Source: Tupaia tana
Lineage: Eukaryota; Chordata; Mammalia; Scandentia; Tupaiidae
Direction of reading: 5' to 3'
Length of the DNA stretch: 64,000 nucleotides
Assembly (NCBI GenBank): GCA_026018925.1
Contig: JAKSZU010000008.1
Span: 6,066,415 to 6,130,414 of the forward strand
Part shown: piece after piece, positions 35,721-46,999 of the stretch
Layout of the letters: every line of letters begins with the position of its first letter
Numbering within the stretch: position 1 is the stretch's first letter
Position numbers and translations under genes: made by a program
Notes under the pieces: generated by a model
What the model saw: only the letters and a program-made list of their open reading frames with translations
What the model was told of the DNA's origin: nothing
Database searches by the model: none

Positions 35721-36225
35721 GCTAAGAAGTGGAATCAACCCAAGTGCCCAAGAATGGACGACTGGATTGAAAAAATGTGGCACATACCCTATAGAATACT
35801 ACTCAGTCATAAGAGACCCTATAATGTGAAACAAAATGGATGACTTCATGCTAAGCAAAGTAAGACTATGAAGGAAAACATTGTATATCCCTGCTTAATA
35901 TATACTGAATGTCTACACTATATGATAGAAATAGAAAGATCTGAAGATATAATAGTAGGGAGGACAACTGTAGATTCCAGAGACTGGATAGAAGGGGAGT
36001 ACATAGTAGAAAGTAGGTAGAAAGGGCTCAGGGAAGAAATACTGAACAGAAGGATAAAAAGTTCTGCTGAAAATTATGTATAAGGTAATATGTTAGATTT
36101 GCCTGTCACATAGTGCATGCCTACTTTGAAGATCATACTGTGCACTATAGAGATGTCAGTGATTAAGTGTAAATAAAAAAATCATAAAATAAAAAGGGTA
36201 AACCATGAGGATTAAAATGTAGTAT

Positions 36226-36410
36226 TTTGTGTTGGCTCTGAAGCACATCAATTAAGTGCTCTGCATGGAAAGCCAGATCCCACGTGGCCCACCGTGGTTC
36301 AAATCCTGACCCCAGATACTTGAAAACATGCCAGGTACGTATGTGTGTGTGTGCATGTCCCAAATCCTAATGGAATGGAGAAATGGAAAAGGGACAGAGG
36401 CATAAACTAT
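36226..36410 (+). mobile_element. SINE-B fragment
   Basis: 'aattaagtgctctgcatgg', a box-B-like GTGGTTCAAATCCTGACC, 'gatacttgaaaacatgccaggtacg' and 'cccaaatcctaatggaatgg' match the SINE-B order. The 3' CT block is lost. Confidence 0.6.
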
Positions 36411-36439
36411 GAAAATACACTAGAGTTTATTTACATAAA

Positions 36440-36598
36440 ATTAATGTTTATTTTATTCATCTGAAAACTAGAATAATCATAGTTTCTACCTTATAAGATT
36501 GTTATGAGAATTAAATGAATTAATAGAGTAATAAGGAAAACTCAAGAGTGCCTGGCACATAAGACCTCAATAAATATTAGTTTTATTATAATTATTAA
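36440..36598 (+). mobile_element. MIR-type fragment
   Basis: 'taccttataagattgttatgagaattaaatgaatta' followed by 'gagtgcctggcacataagacctcaataaatatta' matches the well-known MIR 3' region. Fairly well preserved. Confidence 0.8.
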
Positions 36599-36650
36599 TG
36601 ACAACAACACATTTAAACAGTAATTTCCATTTCTCCACAAAGTTTAAACT

Positions 36651-36919
36651 TTTTTTTTTTTTTTTTTTTGGAGAGGTTTTTTGCTATAGGGCGCGTGCGC
36701 TCGCCAGACAGACAGAGAGAGACAGAGAGACAGAAAGCGAGAAATCACCCCCCAGAGGGGATGGTCACGCCGCAATCCCTTCTCCTCCATTCTCCTCTCG
36801 GGATCTTGGGCACGCACGCACACGCGCCCGGCGTGAGTTGTAAGCCACCGGGTCCGAGACGCGAACCGCGGTCGACTACGTGGGAGTCCAGCGACATAGC
36901 CATTACGCTAACTGCTGGT
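36651..36919 (-). mobile_element. Young SINE-A copy, near consensus
   Basis: Among the most CpG-rich copies in the window (GGGCGCGTGCGCTCGCC, CACACGCGCCCGGCG). Poly(A) is seen as a T run of about 20. The reverse-strand head is complete, ending 'ACCAGCAGTTAGCG'. Box B carries one or two changes (GGTTCGCGTCT). It is followed by T-rich sequence (36920-36940) that may be a reversed L1 tail. Confidence 0.9.
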
Positions 36920-37100
36920 TTTCTTTTTTCTTTTTAATTAAATTTATTTATTTACATTCATTCACTGTACATCATCATCACAAATTCACATCCTTTTTCT
37001 CTGTGAATTATCTATTTCTTCTTAAGCCACTCCAGTTCCTTTAAAAGCTACTTCTTTTTTTTTTTTATGTCCAAGTTATTTTTTAAACATCACTAAAAAA
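36920..37100 (-). mobile_element. Possible L1 3' end, reverse strand
   Basis: 'ttaattaaatttatttatttacattcattcactgtacatcatc' resembles the start of the reverse-strand L1 ends at 38110 and 63735. Short and weak. Confidence 0.35.
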
Positions 37101-37433
37101 GCCAGGTCTTTATTCTCCCTCTGACTGGCTCTGATTTTCTAAAGACTCTGACAGCTACTTCCACAGGCATGCCCTGTGCTCCAGGCACTGTTTCAGTGGT
37201 AAACCGGAAAGCCATCCATGGTATTGCAAACATCTTACACTCTTTGAGCATTTATTACTTCTCTAGGTCATTCTAACAGAAACAGAAAGTCTCCAAAAAA
37301 TAGTAATCATAAATTAGAACAGATTTAGAAAATAAGAATTTAAATAAGCCAGGTAATTCAATAGTTCAATCTTGTCCAAATGCATGGGTGTTCTACATGT
37401 TCTGCTGTTATAAAGGTAGTTTAAAAATTAAAA

Positions 37434-37670
37434 TGATTGATCCATCAAGTAGCACAGTGGTAATACAATGCTCTGTGATGCTGGACCCACATGGGAAGGT
37501 CTTGGGTTCATATCCTAGGGCATCTCTGTATACTCTGAGCACACATGAATGCCTGTGATCCAAGTTGGATAAGACTGGGGTGAAACATGGGATTAAGGTC
37601 CTGTTAAGATATCTGTATCTCTCTCTCTCTCTCATTAAATAAGTAAGTAAATAAATAAATAAATTTTTTT
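37434..37670 (+). mobile_element. SINE-C copy, best preserved
   Basis: The order is a head with 'cacagtggtaatacaatgc', GATGCTGGACCCACATGGGA, a box-B-like GGGTTCATATCC, GAGCACACATGAATGCC, TGATCCAAGTTGG, GGTCCTGTTAAGATATCTG, (CT)n and a tail of AAATAAGTAAGTAAATAAAT. I used it as the reference for SINE-C. Confidence 0.75.
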
Positions 37671-38109
37671 AAATCGAAATGCTAAATGACAAAATAGATA
37701 ACATACACAGAGCCATGGATTCCCTGCTAACAAATTTCTACACACACACACACACAAAAATTATCAGCATGAATTCTGACAGTAGGTTTTCAACTAAACA
37801 GGAAGCAAAAGCTGCTATAAGAATCACACACAACACAAAATAGCTAAGGCTGTTTATATTTCAGTGAAACACAAAACATGGTTGCCAGAAAAAGAGCTAT
37901 GTAAATTGTTGATGTACACCTTGTGCACTTCAAGCATATCAGACACTGTTATGCATCCTCCGTTTTCCAAACATTTCCCTGAGGAAAATGTATAGACCAT
38001 TGCTGTTTGAGGAAAGGGATTAAATAGTGAATTTAGGACTTGCTAGGATTGTTGTAGCAAACCTAGAGAATGGGCAAAAGGATTATCATGTTCCTGACAA
38101 AAAATGTAT

Positions 38110-38490
38110 CAGTAACATGTGTTATTTAATTTTTAATGACTTCTTATTTGCATTCAATCATTGCACACCTCTATAACTCACATCAATAGAGATCTTTACA
38201 TTCTTGTGTCTGTCAAGATTTCTTTCCTTCTGCCCTCTCATCTACATTCTACCACTCACTCCTCTCCCCTTACAGAGTTTGGTATCTACACTAGTTCTCC
38301 CTACTACTATGTCTTCAGATTTTTCAGTTTCTACTGTACATTGCAGACATTCAGTATATATTGAGTGGGGATATACAGCATTTGTCTTCCATAATTTGGT
38401 TTACTTCACTTAGCATCAAATCTTCAGTATTCATACACTTTGTATCAAATGGCAGGGTCTGGTTGTTCCTTATATTGCCTGTAGTGTAGT
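38110..38490 (-). mobile_element. L1 3' end, reverse strand
   Basis: ACATTCAGTATATATTGAGT followed by GGGGATATACAGCAT is the reverse complement of the L1 3' region at 15300-15340, and a C/T-rich stretch at 38255-38275 mirrors the G-rich L1 3' UTR at 15430. So this is the same L1 lineage, 5'-truncated, in the opposite orientation. Confidence 0.75.
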
Positions 38491-39315
38491 TATAGTATCT
38501 AAGGTGGACATGTATCAACCCACCCACAAAACCTACCAGTCACATTCTCTTCCCATGTCTAGGTTAAAAAATATTGTGGTGACCCGAGGAAATTACCTAA
38601 TTATTTAAAGCAAAAAGTGGGTAACTTAGGATCAGGTCATCTATCAGTTAGGGTCATGGGTGACAGCTCAGCTCTGCACTGGCCATCACTCTGTAACTCA
38701 GCCCTGAAAAGTGGGAAGAAGACACTGTACATACTCCATGGGGAGAGGTGAGAAATAACTCCCATTACAACAACACACTATTGTGTTTTATTATCAGAAT
38801 TTTAGATTAAATTATTCTGATCAATTATCAGTACAGTTTTTCTCTTGTGCTTTTTTGCTGTATAGATGGAGTCAAAGTTAAATATAGCCCATGGCTTAGT
38901 CCTCATCCTGAAACAAGAATTATGAGGCTCGAAAAGTACAAATCATTCTAATAAAACAAGTCAATACACTTAAAAAAAAAAAAAGTATAACAAATCTTAC
39001 CTGAGCTCCTGGATTAGAGAATTCATCGGCACTGCTGGGGGTGGGGGAGAGGGAGAGAAAAAAGAAGACTCAATCAGTTAAAATTTTTCAAGGCTGTATG
39101 ATGGAAACTTCACCAAACAAGTGGTAAGAACCAATGAATGATTAGTAGAGATTCTATTTGGTCTCTTACTGGGTGAATTGATTTTTGTTTCCTTTTCCTG
39201 TTCTTTGAAGGTTAAAGAAAAGATTAATATAGTGCGAATAGAGGAATTCTGGGTTTTGTACTTTGGAAGAGCCTGGAATCTGGCAGGCATGCACTGGACT
39301 TTCCGAGTACTTGTC

Positions 39316-39562
39316 GTTTTTTTTAAAGATTTTTACCATAGGGTATGTGTGCTTGCTGGAGACAAAGGGAGAGAGGGAAAGTGAAAAATCACCCTCTGGG
39401 TGTATGGCCATGCTGCAATCCCTTCTTCCCATTCTTCCCTTGGGATTTTGGGTATGCACATGCACCCAATATTTTTTCTCAAGTTGTTGGGTCTGGGATT
39501 CAAACCAGAGTCAGTAGTCATGTGGTATCCAGCACCTTAATCATCACATGACCTGCTGGCCC
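39316..39562 (-). mobile_element. SINE-B copy with target-site duplication
   Basis: Reverse-strand head CGGGGCCAGCAGGTCATGTG. The duplication is CGAGTACTTGTC (39304-39315) against CGAAGTACCCGTC (39563-39575). The body has lost part of the CT block. Confidence 0.8.
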
Positions 39563-39709
39563 CGAAGTACCCGTCTTTATAGATTCATTTAAAACTTACA
39601 GGATCATGATGGACTTAAATCTTTTAAAATAAATTTTAATTTTATTTATTAGAAAATTATTCAAAAGGATTCCAATATCACATTTTTACTGATATTAAAG
39701 TAGTGTTCA

Positions 39710-39952
39710 GGGGCCAGCAGGTGGTATATTGGTTAAGTTGCTGGACTCCCACATGGCTGACTATGTTCGAGTCCCAGACCTGGTGGCTTAAGGATCATTC
39801 TGGCACATGTGTGTGCATGCCCAAAACCCCCAGAAGAGAGGATAATGGAAAAGGGATTGCACCATGGCCATCCCATCTGGGGAATGATTTCTTATTTTCC
39901 CTGTCAGTGTCTCTCTCTGGCCAGTGCACATACCTGATTAGGGGGGAAGGGA
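39710..39952 (+). mobile_element. SINE-B copy
   Basis: The head GGGGCCAGCAGGTGGTATAT, box B region (TGTTCGAGTCCC), body and a short CT block are clear. The 3' end is shortened at 'acctgattaggg'. A weak flank match is TGTTCA. Confidence 0.8.
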
Positions 39953-39979
39953 TGTTCAAATAAAACTGGCAAGAGGTGA

Positions 39980-40190
39980 GTTGATAGTGAAGGAGTAGTG
40001 CAATTGGACCCACATTGGAAGGTCTTTGGTTCATGTCCTAGGACCTTCTGGTATACATCAGGTGTATGTGCACACACCCATGACCCAGACTGGCCAAGGC
40101 TGCAAATAGATCATCACAACAAGAAGATTTTTTGGGGGGTACTGGTCTCTGTGTCTCTGTCTCTCTCATGGAAAAAATAAATAGATGAAA
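39980..40190 (+). mobile_element. SINE-C copy
   Basis: 'GGACCCACATTGGAAGGTCT', GGTTCATGTCCTAGGACC, 'atcaggtgtatgtgc', TGACCCAGACTGGCCAAGGC, 'gtctctctcatgg' and an A/T tail follow the reference copy closely. It lies directly after a SINE-B. Confidence 0.72.
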
Positions 40191-40774
40191 AATTTAAAAT
40201 GGGAAGTAAAATTGGCAAAGCTTTGCTAAATAAAATCTTGTCCCCCTTATTCCATAAGCCTCCTACACAAAGTAAGGGGAAGGTAAGTTTCAGCTACGTC
40301 AATATCAACAAGCATAAAAATGAAGAACTTATAGAAAAAGAGCTTTGATGTTTCTGACTGAAATGAGGGGACTGGAGAAGCTCATGTTTATAAATACCTG
40401 CCTACACAGGATAAGCAGCATATCGGGAGAGACAACAGGTGGTCTTAAAGATTACTCATGCTTCATGAGAAACAGTTGTTTTATTTCTAGAAGAACATTT
40501 TGGCTGTACTTAGGGGTATAGATGCACGTGCCAAAAGAATGTGCATTCCAAAATGAATTTTGCAAATTAAAAGACCCACATTTTAAAAGCAAGATAGTGT
40601 GCTTTAGAGGACAAAGTAAGAGATTCGAATAATCCAAATACAGTCTCTAGAATGTGGATATTATTGCAAACCTGAGCTTGTTTTAAGTAATAAAACAAAT
40701 TGTTTTTGTTAATCTTGTATTCTATTGAAAAGCATGCTGTATAAAAATTTAGTGCTTAGAAATACTGGGCCAGA

Positions 40775-41030
40775 AGCTGGCCCTGTAGCCTAGTGGTTAA
40801 GGTAACTGGATTCCACATGGCTGACCATGGTTTGAATCCTGGCCCAGCAGCTTGAAAAAGATTCCAAATGTATGCATATGTGTGCCTATAATCTCAGTAG
40901 TATAGAGAAGCAGAGGAGAGGGGATTGGGCCAGGGCCACATTGGGCTGGTGCTTTCTCCTTCTCCGTCTCTCTCTGCTCCTCTCTGGCAAGTGCACATGC
41001 TCTCAGGCAATAAAGGAATGAAAGAAAGAA
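40775..41030 (+). mobile_element. SINE-B-like copy
   Basis: 'CCTAGTGGTTAAGGTAACTGG', CCACATGGCTGACCATGG, GTTTGAATCCTGGCCC, 'tgcctataatctcagtagtatagagaag' and the 3' 'aagtgcacatgctctcagg' are present. The head differs from other SINE-B copies and may be another subfamily. Confidence 0.65.
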
Positions 41031-41034
41031 CCAT

Positions 41035-41265
41035 CGGGCCAGTCGTGGTGGTGCTGCCAGATGTGGTTTTCTAAGACACTGATCCCATGTGGAAGGTCAT
41101 GGGGTCAGTTCGTGGGCTGACCCATGCGTGTGGGATGTGGGCACATGCCCTTGATCCTGGCTGGCTAGGAAGGTGGTGAGGAAGGATCCCAGTGAGAGAC
41201 TGTTGAAGGTGCCCATCCATCCCCCACTATGTCTCTCACTCTCATGAAATAAATAGACTTAAAAA
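41035..41265 (+). mobile_element. SINE-C copy
   Basis: It directly follows the previous SINE. Landmarks: GGGCCAGTCGTGGTGGTGCT, ACTGATCCCATGTGGAAGGT, 'gatcctggctggctagg', CTGTTGAAGGTGCCC, 'ctctcatgaaataaataga'. Confidence 0.68.
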
Positions 41266-41699
41266 AAGAGTAAAAACTGAATCCTGAATATTATGATACA
41301 TGACGTGGTTCATTTAAACTGAAACCGAAAACTAATACAGTGTACAACTTTGGGTAGGGAAGAGTCCTGTATGGAACGTTATTCTGCATTTTGGTTACCA
41401 TGGCTAATGATAACCTTGGTTACATTTTAACTAAAAAGCAAAAACAAATAAACAAACTCTTGAATATAGGGATCCTGGACTTTGCTCCAACAGGGGTTAA
41501 CTACCTTGACTACATATATAGACATACATGTTCTCTACTGAGAACACCCACTCAACTGGGCCTTTTCGACAGTAAATGCCAAACCCTCCCAGAGGAGCAC
41601 AGGCAGCTCCACGCCTCAGCCCTTCCTCCGCGATGCGGACTCAAGGACCAGGTGTGGTAGGAAGCAGCTAGCCAGCCCGAGTGATTTCAGAGGCCATGG

Positions 41700-42200
41700 T
41701 GAGCTTACAGTTTCCCACTTAGAATTAAGGGTCACACAAATATAGCTAATTATAATAAAAGTTATTTTCCTTAAGGGGCATTATTGCCAGTCAATCCTGT
41801 TTTCCAGATGTTTAGATCATCCAGGGCCTGTTTATATTTCAATATTACATTACCATCTGTTGGTTACAAAAAGAGAAGGATAACCGACAAGTTAAACCTT
41901 CCAAACATTACTTTGCAGAGCTGCAGGAAATTCCCAGCAGGGACAATCAAAAAACAAACATCGTCATTTCACTTGAACTAAGTTTAGATTGGGAGCCACT
42001 AAACCAGCTCATGTAAAACTCAAAGCCTGCTTTGGCAATAAACCAATCCGCCTGCCTGTTCCCTTGGCTGCTAAAGGTCATGTCCATAACTTGAAGGTGT
42101 CCGAAAGCATCCTGCTCTTGCAAAACCTTATGGTGTTTTGCATGATGTCCAAATCCACTCACGATTGCAGTTTGTAAAAATTAGCATTATACACTACGTG
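41700..42200. other. Single-copy stretch with possible conserved non-coding DNA
   Basis: No interspersed repeat is visible, the base mix is balanced, and there are AT-core motifs such as TAATTATAATAAAAGTTATT (about 41744). The sequence has no sign of the decay patterns seen in the repeat regions, and no frame is convincing as coding. Conservation cannot be tested from one genome; this is an inference from texture only. Confidence 0.3.
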
Positions 42201-42209
42201 GACTTTTCC

Positions 42210-44660
42210 AAGTCTTAAATCCTGGTTCACAATCTTATGCCTCTCAAGGCCCAGAACCAGTGCCCTGGCTCAGTTTGAAAACCAAACAAAAGGAGGTCTG
42301 AGGAAGCCGTAACCATCCTGACTGCACGTCTGGGACTGAGCTTTGGAATGCCTGTACTTCCTGGCGGTTGGACACAGGGTCACAGAACACGTTTGCTAGC
42401 TCACCTTCAGTTCCTTGAGTGCGAGAACACAGCGTTTTATCTTCAGCTTCTGTGTCCATCTGCAACATGAACACAAAGTCCTGAGGTCAATCCTCTGACA
42501 TTGACCAAAATATGAAAACATGTAATTAAAAGTTGTGAAGGTCATCATGAAAAACAGAGGAGCGTTCCACGCTCTTGAATCACACTCTGCTCTGCGGGGA
42601 TAAAACTGCGACTGCCCTTGCATACCACTAGTGTTTCAAATACATCCATAGACGTGGAAAGCAGAGGGAACAGTGACAAGAGGGCACACATCCTTGTCCA
42701 CAAGTGTTTGCCGGTGATTCAAACATTTGTGCATTGCAAAGGTAGAAAAAGCACCTTCTCATGAACCATGTCTGTGAAGGAGAGCCTCGGTTGCCAACCC
42801 AAAAGATTTTGGACTGATTTATTGAGATCTAAGTCCTTTACATTTCTAGACCCTTTCTGACACATACTTATTTCTAGGTTGGAAAAAAGAATCCCCTGCG
42901 TAAAAAAACGTGATGAAGGCAAACCCCCGAAACACATCCCCAAATACCATTGGTAATTTGGATTATTGATGTATGTTTACTCCCAGAATTCCAGGATTGG
43001 AATCTGGTAGCAATCCCCCCGGTGTGTAAGGAAGGTGAAATGTGAGCGATGTGTGTGTCAGTATCAAATCCCCGAAGACATCATCACTAAATACAGACAT
43101 GTAACTACAGAAATGAAATCAAACAGAGGCAAAGACTTCAGAAGCCAGTTTCTGCAGACTCCCACCCGACTACTCCCACCCAGTTCAGTAGAATCTGCTG
43201 ACCATCTCATCATTTAATTCACTTCTGCACATTATCTGAAGGAATTCTTAAATAAGGGCGCGTTTTCTGCTTGTGGAGAGTCAGAGGCAGAAGGTGCTGT
43301 CCGCGCTGCCCGTGCTGAAATTCTGACACCAGCACGAGGCGGTGTGAGTGCAGTGGTGTCGGGAGCCGCGAATCCGCTCTCAGAGGCTGAGTTGTGATTG
43401 AAGGCACTGACCTGCCATAGACTTATAATAGGGGAGCAGGTGTGGCAATGATGGACTTTAATTTCCTTTAATAAACCTTTTATGTGCCACACTTTTACTG
43501 CCATTCGGCGCTCTCCAAGGTCCTGCACATAATAGGTTCATTACTTTTGATTACTATAGTCTATTGAGACAAACAACTCCAGAACACACTATATATTATG
43601 TTCAGTTAAACCAATATAGACTATTTATCCATTGTGCATTTTTTCACCTGCAACACTACAGACAAAATTAACGGCAGCGCTCGTAAGCTAAAACTATTAA
43701 AACCACCAGAACTCTTTTGTCATCATTTCATAATAAACACCACACCGATCATGGAACTGTTTTTTAAATTAGCAAACAAAAAGTATTCACTGCAATTGCT
43801 AACCACAGTGGCTTTCATCTAAGTAAAATGGTCCATTGTTATGAATATTTTAAAACTACCCAATAAGAGAAAACAATGATAAAACAGAGGTGATTCTTTT
43901 TTCTGTCGATTTTCCTTCTTTTGAAACCACATGAGTTTATGACAGATGTGACACTGCCTATGATTAAAATGGCTTGGTTGCTCGGGGTGGTGAGCGCCGT
44001 GCTGTGAAATCCCCCTTCTCTGTGAGAGTCTCTGTTGCATATAAAGTGGCTCAACTCCTGCAGGCACCCCTCCATGTGCTGAACAAGTAACCAGAGTGAG
44101 AGATCAGTGGCGTGTGAGAGCTAGAATGAGAACCGTCAGGTACCTCTGAGGAATCGACTCTGATGGGTGAGCATCCAGACGATGCAGCCTTTGTTCTCCC
44201 ACCATACAAGTGCTACTAACTCTGAAAAATCCCACAAAGGCAAGGGAAGCCTGCACCCCAGGAGTTCTTTACCTGAAGTGCGGGCTGCAGAGCATGCCAG
44301 CAGACACCTGTGGGAGTTCCAGAAACATGCTTACATGCGACCTTCATAACTGCCCCAGGCCTAACTTCCTTTTGCAGTTCAGCTACCCAAGGGCCTGCCA
44401 TGTGGTCACCACGCCATGCTGCCGCCTCCCCACTAAAGTCCTTGGAAAGAAGACATAAATATTCATGCGCCTTTCCTTGATTGCACTCGGAAGGCTGGTC
44501 CCATAATTGCATTTCGTTGAGCTATTGTCCTCTCCTTGGTGTGGCATGCAAGCCCTTCATAAACATCTAAGAGACAGACAGCTCATTCGGAAAACTAGGT
44601 TTTCAAATTGAACTTGGGGGTCAAGTTGGAAGAGTGAAATGGATCAAGGCCATAATATAG
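42210..44660. other. Single-copy stretch, no recognised gene or repeat
   Basis: No named repeat and no exon with supported splice sites. The 98-aa reverse frames at 43232-43528 and 44216-44512 have no recognisable domain. Confidence 0.35.
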
Positions 44661-44664
44661 GAGG

Positions 44665-44792
44665 GATCTTCAAAAAGTGCATGGAAACGTGTATCATGCA
44701 TAAATTCTGCATGGACTCCACATTTTTATTGTACCAAAATAAAGTCAGACTTTAATTCCATTTTCCCATGATCTTTTTGAAGTTGCTGCATG
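44665..44792 (+). mobile_element. Small inverted-repeat DNA transposon (MITE), copy 2
   Basis: Left end GGGATCTTCAAAAAGTGCAT, right end CCCATGATCTTTTTGAAGTT: imperfect inverted repeats of about 20 bp. The interior matches the copy at 8765-8905 ('attctgcatggactccacatttttattgtaccaaaataaa'). Confidence 0.68.
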
Positions 44793-44934
44793 CAACCCAA
44801 CTAGTTTGCATTTCTCTTCTCCCTCACAAGAGCAGAAGTTGCCAAATTCAGTGTCTGGTTTTGTCTTAAGGCCCACTGGGGAGTCAAAGTACCAGAAACC
44901 TAAAGCACATGCATTTTTCTTTTGGGAGTGTGGA

Positions 44935-45060
44935 GAGTTTTCTGTTTGTTTTATTTTGTTATGATCTTACTATGCTGCCCGGGCTGCCCTCCAACTCACA
45001 GTCCTTCTACCTGAGTGTCCCGAGTAACTGGGACTGCAAGTACACAGGGCTGGTGGGGGG
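44935..45060 (-). mobile_element. 7SL-derived monomer (FLAM/B1-like SINE) or 7SL pseudogene
   Basis: The window strand reads 'tcttactatgctgcccgggctg' followed by 'ccaactcacagtccttctacctgagtgtcccgagtaactgggactgcaagtacac'. This mirrors, in reverse complement, the 5' and 3' ends of 7SL RNA joined without the central domain, which is the layout of Alu/B1 ancestor monomers. The T-rich part at 44940-44960 would be the reversed A-tail. Only one copy is seen in 64 kb. A deleted 7SL RNA pseudogene is the alternative. Confidence 0.6.
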
Positions 45061-45099
45061 AGCGCTTTCATGCTCACGTGATCGCTTCCCCTCATAGGT

Positions 45100-46050
45100 C
45101 TTGGTTCAAAAATAAGCCGGTTCTCTAGGACCTCGCATGCAGGAGCTGAAATCTCTAAGCAGTGTTCATTTGGATTATTCTCATGGACTGTAAGACATCA
45201 CCAATGGTAAACTTAATTTTTGTCAAGTTAAACCTCATCCAATGGCTATTTTGTTCCCAAAATGGGTTATTAAAGGTGGAAAGAGATTTTGACCTCAGGG
45301 TGTGTGTTGAATCCTGGAGAGGTTGAACCAATGATCAGCCTTTCAAATTCTTCCAGAATAATAGAAGAAGCTCAAGATGATGGTGTGACTCAGGAAATTG
45401 ACCAAAATAACGTATCGCAATCCTGAAAATTACATCTCTAGTTGGGAACTTTCCCCCATCCCACCCTCACCCCAGTGGAAAAAGAGACAATAATTTTTAC
45501 CACTTCAGACCCAAATACTTCTGAAAAGCTGGCGATTAATTTCATACAACTTAATGAGCCATTTCTTTCCTCGGATTTTATTCCTGAGGAATCTGTGCTC
45601 CTCCAGACTTCTTAGGGCCTTTCTACAGCTCATCCCATAGCTGATGGGGGAGAGCTACTGAAGGTGCTTCCTGAGACTCCTGCAATGGTTTCCTCCTGGC
45701 GTGGACCATCTTCTCAATGCAGATATGCACACGGAGAGAAGCTGGGCTACTTCTACTCCTCCTGATCTGAAACTATGCTAAGAAAGGTTTAGTTTAATCC
45801 CTAAGTAGGCACATATTAGTGAATAATATTTATATGGAAGGGAGAAAACAGTGGTTCTTCTTGATAACTAATTCATAAGAAAGCCATGAAGAAAACTATT
45901 CAAAAGGCTTCGTGCCCGAATTTCTGGGGAGAGGAGTGAACATAAGGCAAAGTGGCAAGGAGGAAAGAAATGTACAAATAAAGCAGGCTACGAGGGAAAA
46001 CTTAGGTAAAAGAAGTGCAAGAACCTACAGCAGAGGGGTCAGAGGTGGCA
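45100..46050. other. Single-copy stretch, nothing recognised
   Basis: No gene, RNA or named repeat was found. Confidence 0.3.
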
Positions 46051-46054
46051 ATTA

Positions 46055-46282
46055 ATTTCACACAACAGCGATGAAACGTGGCACTCTGTGCACTGCAAAG
46101 CTGACCCATGTGGGAAAGTTTGGGGGTTGTATCTGGATACCCTCCTGAGTACACCAGGAGGGTGTGGCAGGCATGTGCCATGATCCAGGGCTCGGGGAGG
46201 CTAGGGGTGGGTGATGGCGTGAAGATCCTGTTAGGGAGTCTCAGTCTCTCTCTTGCCTATGGGAGAAATAAATAAACATTAC
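46055..46282 (+). mobile_element. SINE-C copy
   Basis: 'AAGCTGACCCATGTGGGAAAG', 'cctgagtacaccaggagggtgtggcaggcatgtgcc', 'gatccagggctcggggaggctaggggtgggtgatggcg', GATCCTGTTAGGGAGTCTCA, a CT block and an AAATAAATAAAC tail match the reference. Confidence 0.7.
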
Positions 46283-46828
46283 TGTATACTTTGAAAACTG
46301 TATACAGTTTTAAAAAGTGCTCTCCTGGTCACTTGTTCTTGACTGTGCTTTCTTACCAGAGTTTACACCAGGGCAATATGAGGGTCTCCTCCATATCACA
46401 GACACAGATTTGATACATTCTTTAGTGCTGAAGAGGAAGTCCTGCAATTACTGCTTCAGCTCAGGGAGAGATTAAAGGAGCAGGACACAGAATCCATAAC
46501 TCAATTTTGCTTTTAGTCCTGCAAGTCAATTACTGCTGTTGGAGAGATTCAGTTCTCTTTGATTTTATTTTTCACTCAAACTCTTATTTTAACATAATGA
46601 AAACAAAACTAAACAAATGCACAACTCTCCAAGTAAATATTTAATCACTTCTTAAAAGTTGGATAAAATAAGTCTTTTGGTAATGTTGAAGTCTTGTTTC
46701 TCCTCTCAACCAAGTTCTAGACACCAATCACCCAGGCATATATTTATAATACACATTTAAAAGTAGTTCCGAAATTCTTACTAAGTCATGGTGATGACAT
46801 AGTTTTGAGAACTTTCTGAAGTGCTTGA

Positions 46829-46990
46829 TGATGATGATGATGATGATGAGAGAGAGAGAGAGAGAGCACCCCCTCAGTGGGACATGGCTATGCCACAATC
46901 CTGTTTCCTCCTTTTCTCCATCCTGCCAGGATTTGGGGCATGCACACGTATACGCTCCATCCTTGGAGGGAGATCTCCTTTTAAGAAATC
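46829..46990 (-). mobile_element. SINE-B fragment with ATG microsatellite
   Basis: (GAT)n at about 46828-46848 runs into (GA)n, then 'caccccctcagtgggacatggctatgccacaatcc' and 'gccaggatttggggcatgcacacg', which is the 3' part and body of SINE-B in reverse. The head is missing. Confidence 0.65.
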
Positions 46991-46999
46991 ATTTTTTTA

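Larger units (their letters stand above)
28763..36197 (+). mobile_element. Near full-length old L1 with 5' UTR, ORF1, ORF2 and 3' UTR remnants
   Basis: It begins with a GC-richer 5' UTR-like part (28763-29600) with a 45-bp tandem repeat. ORF1-like sequence follows at 29850-31300 (for example 'gatgaagaacacagtacaggaaatcaaa'). ORF2 runs on to about 35870: 33577-33792 encodes LSEKIGTEGTFFNTIKAI and KPGMREDC (reverse transcriptase), and 34224-34430 encodes [16 protein letters not shown]. The 3' end lies at about 36150-36197. The diverged 13-bp flanks ATAAACCATAAGG (28750-28762) and GTAAACCATGAGG (36198-36210) fit a target-site duplication. Four later SINEs and two microsatellites interrupt it. Stops and shifts are numerous, so it is dead. 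Confidence 0.82.
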
